The notes under the pieces: generated by a model
The model's input: only the letters and a program-made list of their open reading frames with translations
What the model was told of the DNA's origin: nothing
Databases searched by the model: none
Shown here: positions 10,511-22,356 of the stretch, piece after piece
Layout: each line of letters begins with the position of its first letter
How positions within the stretch are numbered: position 1 is the first letter of the stretch
Source of the DNA: Progne subis subis
Lineage: Eukaryota > Chordata > Aves > Passeriformes > Hirundinidae
NCBI GenBank assembly: GCA_022316685.1
Contig: JAKJHU010000848.1
Span: 49,752 to 113,751, forward strand
DNA length: 64,000 nucleotides
Direction of reading: 5' to 3'
Position numbers and translations under genes: made by a program

Positions 10511-12520
10511 ACTGGGTACTTAAGATAAACAAAAGAAGTGGCCAAGCTCAGGGGAGGAGGGCAACTGGTTGCACTTCTCTCATCTGGTGAGACAGAAACT
10601 TTAAAGAATTAAGGATTTTAGAGGGGTCATGATTTTATTTCGAGATAAGCTTTTCTGAAATTAACTAATGTAGACAAGTAGGCTTTGCTGAAATTAAAGA
10701 TTTGTAATTAACTGAGAGAAACTGGGTTTGGGATCACTCTCCTGTGTTAGAATAACTGATGACTTGTCAACTTTATGTTGGGTCAGCTGTGTTTGTAATG
10801 AAGAATACAGAAACTGATCAATAGCTGTTAGGATCATAAGACAATTGTAGGCCTCCTCTGCCCAGAAACCCATTCAACAGTCACAAAGACAGGAAATAGG
10901 AGTCCTACCAAGCGTTCATTTGTCATATTTGCATTGACATGGTAGAATGGTCAGAATGAGCAAGACTTTCTTACTTCCTCATTTTGGGGACCCGTCCCCA
11001 TGAAAAGGAACACCGACCCATTTCTAAGCACAAACTACACGTGCTTCATTGCCTTTTATCTAATTACCATATGAAGCAGGGAATGGATGTACATGGGGTT
11101 ATGAGTATGCATTTGTGTTTGGGGTATTCAATGCTTTTGTAAATAAAAGGACTTTGTGATCACCTGTGAATTGCGACGTGTATTTGGGAGCTATCCTGCA
11201 CACTGTCCGGCGTCGTCATAAACATACACTTTCTAACTTTCAACATGTGAGAGAGTTTATGTCCATCACAGTTGGGTATCGAAACTAGATAAATACCCAT
11301 ATTTTCTTTCATAGGTCACTGGCAGCTTCTCTCCAATGGGCAGAGATATTGTGATAACTGGGCTGATAAAAGACAGGGCTGGGGGAGCTGCTGGCGCTCT
11401 CTCTCCTTCGGCTTTGGAGGAGGGCGGTTGGAGCTGCTGCTTGGGGAAGGGAATTCGCTGCTGCTGCCAGATCCCAGCCCAGAGCAGCTTCTTCTGCCCT
11501 GGGTGAACTTCTGCTTGTGAGAGCAGCTACTGAAGTGGGATCCTCATGAGGATCTACCTCACCTAGAAAAGAAGGGCCGTGCTCGGGTGCCCGGGATCCT
11601 GAGCGCACGTCTCCCTGCCCTGTTGGGATCCGGGCTGCAGCTGCCCCTTCCCCACTGCTCCTTCAGCACTGCTCCGAGTTTTTACTGCACTGTAGCCCCT
11701 CAGGCCCTGCCTGCCGAGACGTCCTGCTGTCCCAGCTTGCTGTTTCCATGAGTCCTGCTGGGGCACCGGGATTGATTGTCCCAGGCCTCCTTGAAGCGAA
11801 TCCTCCCTTCCAAACCTTCCCATCTGTGCCAAGCTGGCATTAGGAGGGAGATGATTGTTTAGATTTGTGTGTGGATTTAAGCAAAGGTGTTTGTGATGGA
11901 CTAAGTGATATTAATCCCATAAGGTGCTTGAACAGAGATAGAGATGAGAAGCCCTCTGTGCCAGTGAAGAAGTGAGAAGATATCTCTGTGCCTTGAGATG
12001 AAGAATCCTTTGCCTTTAGAGAACAAAGACTCCACAAGCACAGGTTATGGAGTCGGTATGCTTTACTTGGCACCCAGAGTAGCTCCTCCAAAGATGTGCG
12101 CCCCTAACAGAGCAGGCGCTCTCTTGAAATGCACTTAAATTCAAACACCTTTATGAAAGTTTCAACATTGCCTATACATATTCAAGACTATCCCTGCCTA
12201 CTCTCGCTTTGTATGTTAATCAGCTTCTTTTGGTCTGCGCTTGTGCATTGTGTCCTGGTGATCTCCCATATCCCCTTGAACCTTTCATTTCCCTGCAAAG
12301 TTCAGATGTTCAGGCTGTCTGGGTTATGCAAGAGACTTTGTGGGCACCTATCTCTCCTATTAACCTAAAGTTCAGGAGTCCAAACTTTCTGGTCCAACCA
12401 CGAGGGTTCTGTGGCACACATGTCTGCAGAGACATCAGGAGCCATTTTGAAGACACAACCATTTCTCCTGAAGACCCCAACCCACGGAGTTGTTTTGCAA
12501 AGACATCCTCATCCATCTCC
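10511..12520 (+). repeat. Block P2 (direct orientation)
   Basis: Non-coding block present four times (4640-6830 inverted, here, 28170-30170, 39370-41390). It includes AATAAAAGG at about 11153 and a possible LTR end near 11245 (TTTCAACA). There is no gene in it that I can support. Confidence 0.65.
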
Positions 12521-12532
12521 CCTAAAAAAATC

Positions 12533-12725
12533 CTTCCCTGTGAGGGCAGTGAGGCCCTGGCACAGGTTGGCCAGAGAAGCTGTGGCTGCCCGGTCCCTGG
12601 CCGTGTCCAAGGCCAGGTTGGGGGGCCTGGAGCAGCCTGGCCCAGGGGAAGATGTCCCTGCCCATGGCAGGGCTGGCACCGCACGGGCTTTAAGGTCGCT
12701 CCATCCCAAACCATTGCAGAGCCCC
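12533..12725 (+). mobile_element. CR1 LINE 3' end fragment
   Basis: Starts CCCTGTGAGGGCAGTGAGGC, continues CCCATGGCAGGGCTGGCACC and ends near CCATTGCAGAGCC. It stands at a boundary of the duplicated blocks. Confidence 0.8.
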
Positions 12726-12895
12726 GGGGCCGGAATGGGGCGGGGCGGGTGCTGAGAAGCGCTGCCAGCTCGTGCTGCCGCCTGCTGGTGGCACCCGGAA
12801 CTGCAGCTGAGGGCGGCTCTGGCGCAGTGCCGCTGTTTAACCCTGCTCGCTGCTGCCCTCCGGTGGGCAATTCCGGAACCACAACTCCCACGGCT
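12726..12895 (+). promoter_or_regulatory. GC-rich promoter-like module (copy 2)
   Basis: GC box run GGGGCGGGGCGGG, then GGCGCAGTGCCGCTG and CCACAACTCCCAC. No downstream gene start was recognised. Confidence 0.3.
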
Positions 12896-13820
12896 AGTTC
12901 AGGAGATGTGAGGGCAAAAGAGGGAAAATCCCCTGATTTTTTAAGAAAGAGTTTCCTGAGGGAAACAGCCGCTTTTTTAATAACCAAATGGGTGATGGTG
13001 CCTCTGTCCGCCTTTGTCAAATCTAATTTTCATCCTTTTCCTTTCTGATGGTTATTCTTCTTTTTTACTCCCAATGTTTCTTCTGTTGCGTCGGCTCAAA
13101 TATAGAACTTTGGAACTGGCCTGCAGTCATACTTTTCTAATTGTTCTGAGCAGCTCTCCCCGCAGCTCCTTCAGTCACTCCAGGTGTTCCAGGCCCTTCC
13201 CAAGCTCCGGCCCTTCCCTGGGCATGTTCCAACCCCTCCAGCAGCCCCTCCAGGTGCTTTAGTGAGGGCCTGCAGTGAAAAGGGAGTGCAGAGGAAAAAG
13301 GGAGGAACATTCCTCCTTTGCCTGCCTGAAGATGGAGGTTTGAAACATAAAGCTTTCAGTCACCACTATTGAACACACCAGGAAGTGGTTTATTGTAAGA
13401 AATGAGGCACCCCGCACAAGATGTGTTAAAAGAGCTGTAGCGGATACATCAGGAGACCAAGCAACAAATTGTTCAACTTTCGATATGGCAGGCGAGCAAG
13501 GATCAAATTTCTGATGAAGGTTTTATGCACCAGGCAAGCAAGCAGAAATTTTTTTCCCACTCTGGGTGACCAAGCTGCAATTTCTTGGATGCACCAGGCA
13601 AGGCAGCCAAGCAGCTTTAGGAGGTCACTGTGACATCGCCATCCCCAAGCCCCTCTATTGGGAAGTGCCCAAGCAGCCCCAGGCACTGCCCGGTCCCTGC
13701 TGTCCGTGCTGTCCTGGGCTGTCCCGGCAGCTCCAGCCCTGCCCTCGATGGTCCTGCTGGCCTTGCACCGCTCCGTCCTGGGCAGCTCTGGGTGGGCTTC
13801 CCCAGGATGGACCTCTTGTT
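12896..13820. other. Non-coding 3' flank of ART copy C
   Basis: Duplicated at 41440-42370 with copy I. It holds T-rich sequence at 12930-13110 and a GC-rich part at 13150-13260, and from 13620 continues to the gene's 3' side. I see no gene in it. Confidence 0.5.
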
Positions 13821-13824
13821 ACAG

Positions 13825-14300
13825 TGACCTGTGGTGGCTGCAGTGGCTGTGGTGGCCATGGTGACCATGATCACTTTGGAACCACAGTGGCCACGGTGGC
13901 CTCAGTAGTTACAGTGACCATGGTGACCACAATGGCCACAGTGGCCTCATGGGTCACAGTGGCCAAAATGTCCATGGTGACCGTGGTCACATTAGAACCA
14001 CAGTGGCCACGGTGCCATCAGTAGTTTACAGTGACCATGGTGTCCACAGTGGCCTCAGTAGCCTCATGGGTCACAGTCCCCACAATGGCTGTGGTGACAA
14101 ATGTGCTTCCAATGCCCAGAGAGGTCCTAAGGGCCAAAGTGGCCACAGTGGCAACAATGGCCACAATGGTCACAGTGGCCAAAGTGACCATAGTGGCCAC
14201 AGAGGCCTTGGTAGCCTTGGTGTCCTCATTTCTCTGCAGATCCTGGTGGCATTGGTGGGCATGGTGGCCACAGTAGCCACAGTGACCTTGGTGGCCTCGG
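13825..14300 (-). repeat. GTGGCCACA-type tandem repeats after the stop of copy C
   Basis: Imperfect short-period array built from units such as GTGGCCACAGTGGCC and GTGACCATGGTGACC, lying just beyond the stop codon of ART copy C. It is about 470 bp here, shorter at copy I (42365-42705), and absent or short at group II genes. It probably lies in the 3' UTR. Confidence 0.65.
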
Positions 14301-14303
14301 TGC

Positions 14304-15481
14304 TCAGAGGGTTCCAGTGACCACTGCCAAGGCCACGGTGGCCAGGAGAAGCCCCCCGAGGTGGGGGGAGTTCCTGGGGAGGCTCCCACCTGGGGACAAA
14401 GAAAGGGGATCTGGGGGACAATGGAGGGAGGGACAGGGGTGAGGGAGGAGCCCTGAGGGTGTGGGGGTCAGAGGGACCAGAAGGAGGTCCCTGTCCCCTG
14501 TACCCAGCCATGGGTGGCCAAGTCCCCCCAACCCCAGTGGGTGTCCCCAGCACTGGATGTCCCTGTCCCCCTCACCTGGCACTGGCTGTCCCCATGCCCT
14601 GTGCCCAGCAATGGCTGTCCTGTCTCCCACCCACAGTCCCCTCCTGCCCATGGGTGTCCCCAGCACCGTGTGTCCTTGTCCCCAACCCTCACTCAGTGCC
14701 CCCAACCCCTCCAGGTTGTCCCCATGATGTCACCTTTCAGCCACTCGCAGTCATAGTTACTGGCGTTCCCAGTGGAGTGAAGCTCAATGACCGTCTTGTC
14801 CCCTTCCTTACGTAAATCAGTGACCTTGAAGACCTCGAAGGGCGGGATCAGCACCTCCTCCTCCTCTGGATACTTGGAGAATCCCTGGATGTCCACGCCG
14901 TGGCACGTGTGCACCTTGAATAGCGTGTCCTGCCCAAAACCCTGGGCCACTTTTTCGCTCGTTGACGATGATGCAAACTGACCAAAGCGGACTTTGTCAT
15001 TTTTCTTCACCTTGAACAGGGTGTCCTTCACCTCCCGGAACACATCATAACACTGGTTCGGGTTTCTCAGCTTCTGGAGGGCCTGCGTCAGCAGGAAATG
15101 CAGCGATTTGAAGTGGAATTGGTTCCAATACTTCCATTTGCTGCTTCCAGCCTCGTGCACGGCCGCGTTGAACTGCTTGTACAAGCGCAACTCCTTCATG
15201 GTGTAGGCCCTGAGGGCGATGGCCTGGTCTGGGGTAAGAGAGTGTGAAACGGAACCCCCCGCTTCCCACTCGCCCTTGGCCTTTGTCCAGTTCTTGGCAA
15301 ATATTTTATTCCTGCAGAAGTCAGAGAGCTGGAGATCCAGGAGGTTCTCGGGCATGGTATCCCTACATTTCAGGTACTGGTCATCGAAGGAGTTCGGGGC
15401 CATGTCCAGGGGCAACTCTATGATGGCCGCAGTGGCCATGGCCATTGCCAGCAGTGCCAGGGTGTGAGCCAGGGGGGCCAT
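14304..15481 (-). CDS. Ecto-ADP-ribosyltransferase, group I, copy C (intact)
   Basis: Two coding exons, 15481-14734 and 14389-14304, joined by AAAG/GTGACA and CCCCAG signals. The joined length (748 + 86 bases) gives 277 residues in one open frame. It has a hydrophobic signal peptide (MAPLAHTLALLAMAMATAA), R149 in VFRE, S171-S173, E207-E-E209 before VLIPP, paired cysteines, and a hydrophobic end (LGGLLLATVALAVVTGTL) like a GPI-anchor signal. The frame is open 78 codons upstream, but that is intron 1 and the true start is the ATG at 15481 after the splice acceptor near 15516. One oddity is that the glycine after the active-site arginine is glutamate here (VFRE instead of VFRG), which could weaken NAD+ binding. 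Expected role: cell-surface arginine mono-ADP-ribosylation. It is paralogous to copy I. Confidence 0.88.
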
Positions 15482-15515
15482 GGAGAAGGGAGGCCACCGG
15501 GAGCAGTGTGGGATG

Positions 15516-16227
15516 CTGGGGGACAAAGAGGGGACACGGAAGTGACACAGGGAGGGGACACGAGGTAGGAGAGTGAAGTCGGCCCAAGGGGAATGGAGGA
15601 ACTCCTGGCCAGGAGACTCCTGGACACATCCTGGGTCCCTGATTCCCAATCCTGGGGTCACTCCTGGATACCCCAGTGTCCTCCAGCACCCCTGGAACCC
15701 CAGTCCCACACCCACAATCTTGTGTCATTTCCCTGATGTCCCCTCAGCCCCCCCAGGACCCCAACCCTGTGGTCACTCCCTGACACCCTCAGTGTCCCTC
15801 TCAGCCCACCCTCAGACCCCAATCCATCTCCCAGTCCCGTGTCCCCTTTGGGGCTGTTGGAAATGATAGACCCCAGGACCCCAACCCAAATCCGGGGATC
15901 ACCCCCTGCCCCCTGCAGTGTCCCCCAGCCCTCCCATGGCTCCAGTCACACTGCCAGCCCCCCCTGCTGCCCCCCAGAGCCCCGTGAGCCCCAGTCCCAT
16001 CTCCCCAGTGCCCCCCACCTTCCCCCAGGACTGCAATCCTACCTCACATTCACCCCAGGCTGCCCCCCAGTGTCCCCCCATGGCCCCGATCCTGATGCCA
16101 TTTTCCCCTGTCCCCACCCCAAGTGTCCCCAGTGTCCCCCCAGCCCCTGATAGCCCAGATTGGCCCAACTCCCTGACGAGAACTGGAGGGATCACAAAGC
16201 CACAATTCTTTACCAGCTGGCACTCAC
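15516..16227 (-). other. G-rich intron 1 of ART copy C
   Basis: About 710 bp, G-rich in the sense strand, with donor GTGAGT complement ending at 16227 and acceptor complement at 15516-15517. Confidence 0.55.
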
Positions 16228-16290
16228 TGCGGATCTCGCCTGGTCCTGCAGGTCGGGGGGCGCTTTGCCACACAAAAATTATCCCCTAGA
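16228..16290 (-). promoter_or_regulatory. ART copy C exon 1 and core promoter
   Basis: Exon ending GATCCGCA before GTGAGT; upstream TGTGTGGCAAAGC and a GATAATTTTT TATA-like box on the minus strand. Confidence 0.55.
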
Positions 16291-17340
16291 ATGTTACATA
16301 TTCATGAAAACGGACTTCTGATTTAACGCAGTAAGAAGCACTTTATCCGGAAATCATTTTCATGGCTCCGTTTCTCTCCGGAAATCCTTTATTGTCCTGG
16401 AGAATTCCAAAAAAGGCATCTGAGTAGTCATTTGTGTGGAGTGCCAAAACATCTCAGGCGACCTCACATCAAACTTTCACTTTCGGTATTGTCGCTGCTC
16501 GTTCAGTTACAGCACTTGTCAAAAACCCTGCTGGAGCTCCCTTTATCTCTTTCTCCACTGCTTCTCACTGCATTTATTATCCTGTGTAAATACTTTTATA
16601 TCCTTTTATCATTCTTTAAGTCACTCTTTAAGCCCTACCAAGCACCGTCAGCATGTGGGGTAAAGCCAAGCTATGGAAAGCCAAGTGTCCACAAAACAGC
16701 CTTGAAACTTTATTTGAATACAGGGACAGAGTTTCCACAGCCATTCCCCTGTGGGCTTTCTCTCTCAAGGCTTTGGAGGATGCAGGCCTCCTTTTATCCC
16801 AAACTCCCGGCCGCACGTTGCCCTCTTCCTTTCCCCACTGCCTGAGGCCCCGGGAAGGTGCAGTCTATTTGTCTGTCTCTAGGATGCCTTGCAGTGCCAG
16901 CTGGAACAGAGGCCAGGCACGATTACCAGAATAAAAGCGGGGATTTGTTCAAAGCCGCCAATAGCACACACCTTGGGCAGGCAGAAGCCTGCTGAGAGGC
17001 TGCAGCCCGAGATGAACGATGGACCATGAGATTTTCACACAGTTATTGGTTTGGTCTGTTTATGCATCAGGGGTGAAGCCTCCAATTGCAGCTTCAGGTA
17101 ATGAAGTCGTATTTCCCCAGGTTTGTTAACACCTCAATTCACTTTTATGTATAATTTTCTGGGCCTGGCACAGTGAGGCATCCTTGAGTTTCAGGCCTAG
17201 AGAGGAATTGTTTTGTCTGAACAAAACGGAAGAACAGCAGCTGACAGGCGATGGAGTTTTACAATTACACACTAAAGCAGCACAGGATCTGAAAAGGATA
17301 AAAGCAAAATCCTTAGGCATCATATACACAGGGATGAGGT
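16291..17340 (-). repeat. Upstream block of group I ART genes (copy at C)
   Basis: Inverted copy of 2010-3035. No gene is supported within it. Confidence 0.6.
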
Positions 17341-17640
17341 CCCTGGTCAGCTGTGTCTCCTCTTGAGGCTGAAGAGCCCCAGCTCCTGCAGCCTTGCCTG
17401 GTGAGGAGAGACTGCTCCAGTCCCTTCATCATCCTCACAGCCTCTGCTGGACCTGCTCCAGGAACTCCATTGTAATTTTAAAGGGGAATTATTTCTTACG
17501 GGAAGTTTAGTTTATGAATTGTTTAAGTTTTATCCCCTCTTCTTTTTACTTCATGGGGCCTTTTAAATAACCCAAACTGAAGTTCTCTTTCCCAGTTTGT
17601 ATATCCTGCCCCTGCATTCCTAACCGTTTGTCCCTTCAGG
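17341..17640 (-). mobile_element. CR1-like fragment plus AT-rich tract
   Basis: Inverted copy of 1700-2010; GAGGCTGAAGAGCCCCAGCT at about 17364 is the readable CR1-like part. Confidence 0.5.
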
Positions 17641-17814
17641 CGATTGGTGCGGAGATGGAACCCGCCAAAGGGCGCAGGAGCGTTACCGACCTTCTGCCAT
17701 CTCCCGTCCCCTCCTGTCCCCTTCTCAGGATGGGCCCACGCAGCCCATCCTGAGTTCTATCCTCACCCACATTCCACCGTCTTCCCATCCTATCCATCTT
17801 CCCTGCTCCAGACA

Positions 17815-18280
17815 AAATGGCATCTGCCCCTCAAGGGGAACCGCCATTTTTGAGTTCATTCCTGCCATTCTGTTTCCCACCTTTGCGTCAGGTCTGGTCC
17901 GCTGTTATGGGTTGAACCCTTCCATCTGGATCCTCCCCGTTCATGGGGAAGTCCATCCCTAGCACGGGCCCTGCTCCTCTGATCCGGCCTCTTCCAGTTC
18001 CTGCACATCCAGAACCAGAAATGACGCCGGCCGCAAGGGAGCCATCTTGGCTGCTGAGGGCTCAGAACACCGCGCCTTGCCGGTCGGCCGAAAGCCTGGC
18101 TGCTCTGCCATTGGGCAGGAGTGTTTCCTCTTTGGAGAAAGAGAGCGAGCCACTGGAGCCCTTGGCGTGCTCCGTGTGGGCTGTTGAGTTCTGGGAATGG
18201 CAGTGGGGCAAGCGCTGAGCCCTTCCCACCATGAGACATTCCCACTCGGATCCCTCTGCCAGCTCTGGGCCCTCAGCACA
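17815..18280 (-). promoter_or_regulatory. CpG-rich YY1/ETS promoter-like block (copy 2)
   Basis: Inverted copy of 1090-1535, with CCGGCCGCAAGGGAGCCATC and GCCATTTTTGAG. Confidence 0.35.
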
Positions 18281-18755
18281 GAGACGATGTGGAGCTGCTG
18301 GAGGCAATCCAAAGGAAGCCACGGAGAGATTTTGAGAGGTGAAGCCCCTCTGCTGTAAGAAACAGTTGTGGGTGTTCAGCCTGAGAAGGATCCATGGAGA
18401 CACCAAAGCTCCTTCCTGCTGGCTAAAGGAGCTCCAGGAGAACAGGGGAGGAAATTTGGACAAGGTCATGGAGGGACAGGACAAGGGGAATGGCTTCCCA
18501 GTGCCAGATGGCAGGGTCAGATGGGATATTGAGAGGAATCCTAGATGGGATATGGGGAGGAGCCTTTCCCTGTGAGGGCACTGATGTCCTGGCACAGGTT
18601 GGCCAGAGAAACTTCAGCTGCCTGGTCCCAGGCTGTGTCCAAGGCCAGGTTGGAGGGCCTGGAGCAGCCCGGCCCAGGGGAAGATGTCCCTACCCATGGC
18701 AGGGCTGGCACCGCACGGGCTTTAAGGTCGCTCCATCCCAAACCATTGCAGAGCC
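18281..18755 (+). mobile_element. CR1 LINE 3' fragment
   Basis: GATGTGGAGCTGCTGGAGGC at about 18286 through CATTGCAGAGCCC near 18755. Two copies of the 24-bp GATGGGATATTGAGAGGAAT unit lie at about 18517-18565. This is the left edge region of the first tandem unit. Confidence 0.8.
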
Positions 18756-18930
18756 CCGGGCCGGGATGGGGCGGGGCGGGTGCTGGGCAGCGCTGCCAGC
18801 TCGTGCTGCCTCCTGCTGGTGGAACCCGGAACTGCAGATGGGGCGGCGCAGGCGCAGTGCTGCTGTTTAATCCTGCTCGCTGCTGCCCTCTGATGGGCAA
18901 TTCCCAAACCACAACTCCCAGAATCCCCAA
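18756..18930 (+). promoter_or_regulatory. GC-rich promoter-like module (copy 3)
   Basis: GGGGCGGGGCGGG, GGCGCAGGCGCAGTGC and CCACAACTCCCAGAATCC in order. Confidence 0.35.
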
Positions 18931-19029
18931 ATCCCAGAGTGGGACAGGCTGGAAGGAGCCAGAGTGGGCAGCTGGCCCAAGCTCCCAGCTCAGGCAGCAC
19001 CATCCCTGAGCACAGGGTTGGGTCCAGAG

Positions 19030-19105
19030 CAGCCCAGAACTGGACACAGCAGTGGGCAGAGCTGGACATTGCACTGGGCAGAGCTGGACACAGCACTCCT
19101 GATGT
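19030..19105 (+). repeat. 22-bp minisatellite (about 3.5 units)
   Basis: Units of GGGCAGAGCTGGACATTGCACT type between the promoter-like module and the 3' end of copy D. Confidence 0.75.
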
Positions 19106-19339
19106 TCCTCACTGTGCAGGACAGAGCTGGGCACGATCACTCACCTGACCTCTCATGCTCCTTCTCCTCCCTGATGCCACCTGGATCCCTCCTGGCCCCA
19201 GGACACACATCCAGCTCCACTGGTCACCCACCAGCACCCCCAGGTCCTTCTGCAGAGCTGCTTCCAGCAGGTCCCCCCCAGCCGGGCATGGCACTGGGGA
19301 ACTGTCAGAATTCTTTATTGGAATTGTTTTGTAGCAACT

Positions 19340-19345
19340 TTTAAT
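19340..19345 (-). terminator. ATTAAA poly(A) signal of ART copy D
   Basis: Minus-strand ATTAAA about 150 bases beyond the tail-exon stop, in the same place as the signal of copy H at 60650-60655. Confidence 0.5.
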
Positions 19346-19490
19346 AGACTGGCTTTGCACAATGCCCTTGGTGGCCACAGTGGTAGCAGTGTGCTGTGGC
19401 AGCCTTGTGGCTCAGGGAGTCTTGGTGATGATGGTGGCCACAGTGGCCACATGACAATCAGTGACGGTGAAGTACTGGTGGCCTCGTGGC

Positions 19491-19854
19491 TCAGAGGGTT
19501 CCAGCTGGCCACTGCCAGTGCTGTGGTGGCCAGGACTGAGGCCTTCCAGGTGGCAAGGGGCCAATGGGGACGCTTCCCAGCCTGGGGAAGAAAGAGGGGT
19601 GTCAGGGGCACCACTGGGGGGAGTGAGGCGGTTGGGGCAGGGTCATAATGGAGGGTTAGGGGTGATAGGAGAGATGGAGGCCATGAGGTGACAGGTGACT
19701 GGGTGTTGGGGGGAATCAGGGGGTGATATTGGGGGTAACTGGGGGTGACAGGGGTTCAGGGTGTGCCATGGGGGTCCCAGCCCACCCACGTCCAGCACAC
19801 AGGGCCTGTCCCCACAGCACTGCCTTTGGCACAGAGGGATGGGTCAGAAGGGTG

Positions 19855-19890
<36 letters not shown>

Positions 19891-20911
19891 TCCCCTGGCA
19901 GGGATGTCTCTGTCCTGTCCCAGATGTGGGGGTCCCATCCCTATGTCCTGTCCTGGGGCATTCTTGTCCCCATGCCCACAATGGTTGTCCCTGTACTTAG
20001 TGTCCCCAGCACTGAGTGTCCTTGTCCCCCCACACACAGTGGGTGCCCATCTACCTTGTCCTCAGCCCCAGTGAGTGTCACTGTGTCCCCTGTGCCTTAT
20101 CCATGAGTGGCCCTGTGGCCACGGTGGGTGTCCTCATCCCCAGACTGTCCCCTGTGCTGTCACTTTCCAGCCACTCGCAGTTTGGTTGCTGGAGATCCCG
20201 GTGGAGCGGAGCTTGGATACTTGACTTGCCACATACCTGGATGAAATTGGTGACCTCAAAGTGTTTCGTATGGTGGGATCAGCACCTCATGGTTACCTGA
20301 TTGTAGGAAAAGCCTGGATATCCACACCATGACATGTGTACACCTGGAATACCTGTGGTCTGTCCCATAGCTTTTGGGCGACCTCTCTGCTCAGCGACGT
20401 CACGTGAAATGACCAAACCGGACCCTCTGGCCACGCCGCGCCAGGAAGGTGATGTCACGCACACCCAAGAACACCGTTGCGACACTGCGCATTCTGGATC
20501 CTCCCTCAGCTTTCACCAGGCCTGGGTCAGCAGGAAATGCAAACGTTTTGAAGTGGAAGTTGTCCCTGTACTCCTGCGGGGAGCTCCCGGCCTCGCGCAC
20601 GGCCTCATTGAACGGCCTGTACAGTCCTTCATTGAGTAGGCCATGACAGCGATGGCCTGGGCTGAGGATGAAGAGGGGACACAGGGGAGCCCTGCCTCTG
20701 CCACTCAGCCACGGCCTTAAGCCAGGCCTGGGCGAACACAGGATTGTCCTGGAACCGAGCGGTTGAGGGCCGGCAACGCCGCGGTCACGGCAGGGCCGCA
20801 GCCCCGGTACGGTCATCAAAGGAGTTCGGGCCATGTCCATCCGCTCTCATCAATGGCTGCAGTGGCCACGGCCATTGCCAGCAGTGCCAGGGTGTGAGCC
20901 AGGGGAGCCAT
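19491..20911 (-). pseudogene. ART group II, copy D, multiply broken
   Basis: Recognisable from the ATG at 20911 (MAPLAHTLALLAMAVATAA) to a decayed tail exon about 19581-19491. The catalytic domain is spread over several frames with at least half a dozen small insertions and deletions between 20160 and 20860. The active-site arginine is replaced by leucine (VFLG at the VFRG position), a change shared with copy F. The (TGTCCC) hexamer repeat at 19857-19890 marks its second intron. It is head to head with copy E across about 0.6 kb. Its partner in the second tandem unit, F, has far fewer indels, so some breaks here may be assembly errors, but the R-to-L change argues that it was already inactive. 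Confidence 0.8.
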
Positions 20912-21654
20912 GGAGGGGAGAGGCCACCAGGAGCGGTGTGGGACACTGGGGGACACAGAGGGGACAATGAGGGGACAGAGAGGGGACACACTCAGGGGAC
21001 AATGAGGGGACACCGAGGGGACACAAGGAGGTTTCCTTAGGGAGGGACTTGGAGGGGAGTGGGTCAGCCCAGTGGATGGGAGGCACTCCTGGCCAGGAGA
21101 GCCCCTGGACATGTCGGGGTCCCTGATCCCCAATCCTGTGGTTACTTGTTCTGCCCCAATGTCCCCCAATCCCCAGGGTCCCCAGTCCCACAGTACCATG
21201 TCCTCCTGGCCCCTCCAGAATCCCAGTCTTACTCCCATGATTACAACTCCCTGAACTCCCCACCCAAACCCCTACCCAAATCCTGGAGTCACTCCCTGAA
21301 CCTCCCAGTATTCCCCTCAGCCCATTCCCACACCCCAATCCCACTCCCAGTCCCCAATTTCTTCAGTGTTGCCCCACGACCTCAACCCAAATCTGGGCAA
21401 CCCCCTACCCCCAGCGTCTCCCAGCCCCCCCATGACCCCACTCCCACCATCCCCTGTCCCCCCCTCGCTTTCCCCAGAGCTCCACAGGACTCCAATCCCA
21501 GTGCTGCAACTCGCCCCGTGTCCCCCCCTGGAGTGCAATCCAACCCCACAGTCTCATGTCTGTCCCCAAAGGTCCCCAGTGTCCCCCCAGGCCCCGATAC
21601 CAAGATTGGCCGAACTCCTGGCAGAACTGGAGAAATCACAAAGCCGCAATCCTT

Positions 21655-22310
21655 ATCAGCTCGTTCTCTCAGCGGATCTCTGCTGGTCTGTGCATCTGGG
21701 GGACTTTGCCGCAGGGTATTACAGGGTATTTATCCATCCTAACTATACATATTCATTAAGATGGGCTTCTCAGCTAATACAAACGCAGCACTTTTCCCGT
21801 AAATAATTTGCATAGCTCTGTCTCTTTCAATTAGTAATTTTTATTGTCCTGGAGAGTCATAAAAATCGGGTCTCTGGGTGTGGTTTTCACACAGTGCCTC
21901 GGAAACCCAGCAGATCTCACCTTGAATATTTCTCTGGGCAGGCGCTGCCCTTTTTTGGCACAGAACTTGTCAAGAAACCCTCATGGAGTTCCCCTTATCT
22001 CTTTCTCCACACATTACAGCCACCTTGGCCCTGCGGTGCCCACACTTTTAAATCCTTTTGTGTTTTTCTGCTAGTCTGTCTTTAAGCACTATCCAGCAAC
22101 TTCAGGGAATCTGAAGCTTTCTGTTCTCCCTTTCATTTCTCACCCTCCATGACTCCAGTCCACTGTCCCATGTCCCCCCGAGCCCCCCAGCCCCACTCCC
22201 ACTGCTCACGGAGTTGCTGTCACAACTCAGACACCACATGGGGTCCCCTATCAGATGACAAGCCCAACTTAATGAATATGTATAATTAGGGCGGATAAAT
22301 TCCCTGTGGC
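21655..22310. promoter_or_regulatory. Probable bidirectional promoter between ART D and E
   Basis: Exon 1 of D (minus, about 21720-21670) and exon 1 of E (plus, ending 22356) face away from each other across about 0.6 kb. Both sides have a GGATAAAT TATA-like box (21730 region on the minus strand, about 22293 on the plus) near GCAAAG. An octamer ATTTGCAT lies at 21806-21813 on D's side. The exon-1 donor of D is destroyed (CCGCTGAGAG instead of CCGCAGTGAG). Promoter function is inferred from arrangement and conservation at F/G. Confidence 0.5.
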
Positions 22311-22356
22311 AAAGCCCCCCCCCCCCCCGGACCCGCAGGACCAGCAGAGATCCGCA
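22300..22356 (+). promoter_or_regulatory. ART copy E exon 1
   Basis: Exon ending GATCCGCA with GTGAGT donor at 22357; the acceptor CCCCCAG ends at 23086. A run of C's (22314-22328) precedes it. Confidence 0.5.

Noticed and set aside
13825..14300. Short regular repeats considered as a CRISPR-like array
   Set aside because: No constant repeat with unique spacers, and the genome is animal; these are imperfect short tandem repeats.
14018..14389. Hydrophobic repeated Val/Ala/Thr frames near ART C
   Set aside because: They are translations of the short GTGGCC-type repeats beyond the stop codon, present in several frames and on both strands.
15482..15715. A 78-codon in-frame extension upstream of the ART C start
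   Set aside because: It lies in intron 1. The splice acceptor and signal peptide place the start at 15481, and the same extension is closed by a stop in copy A.
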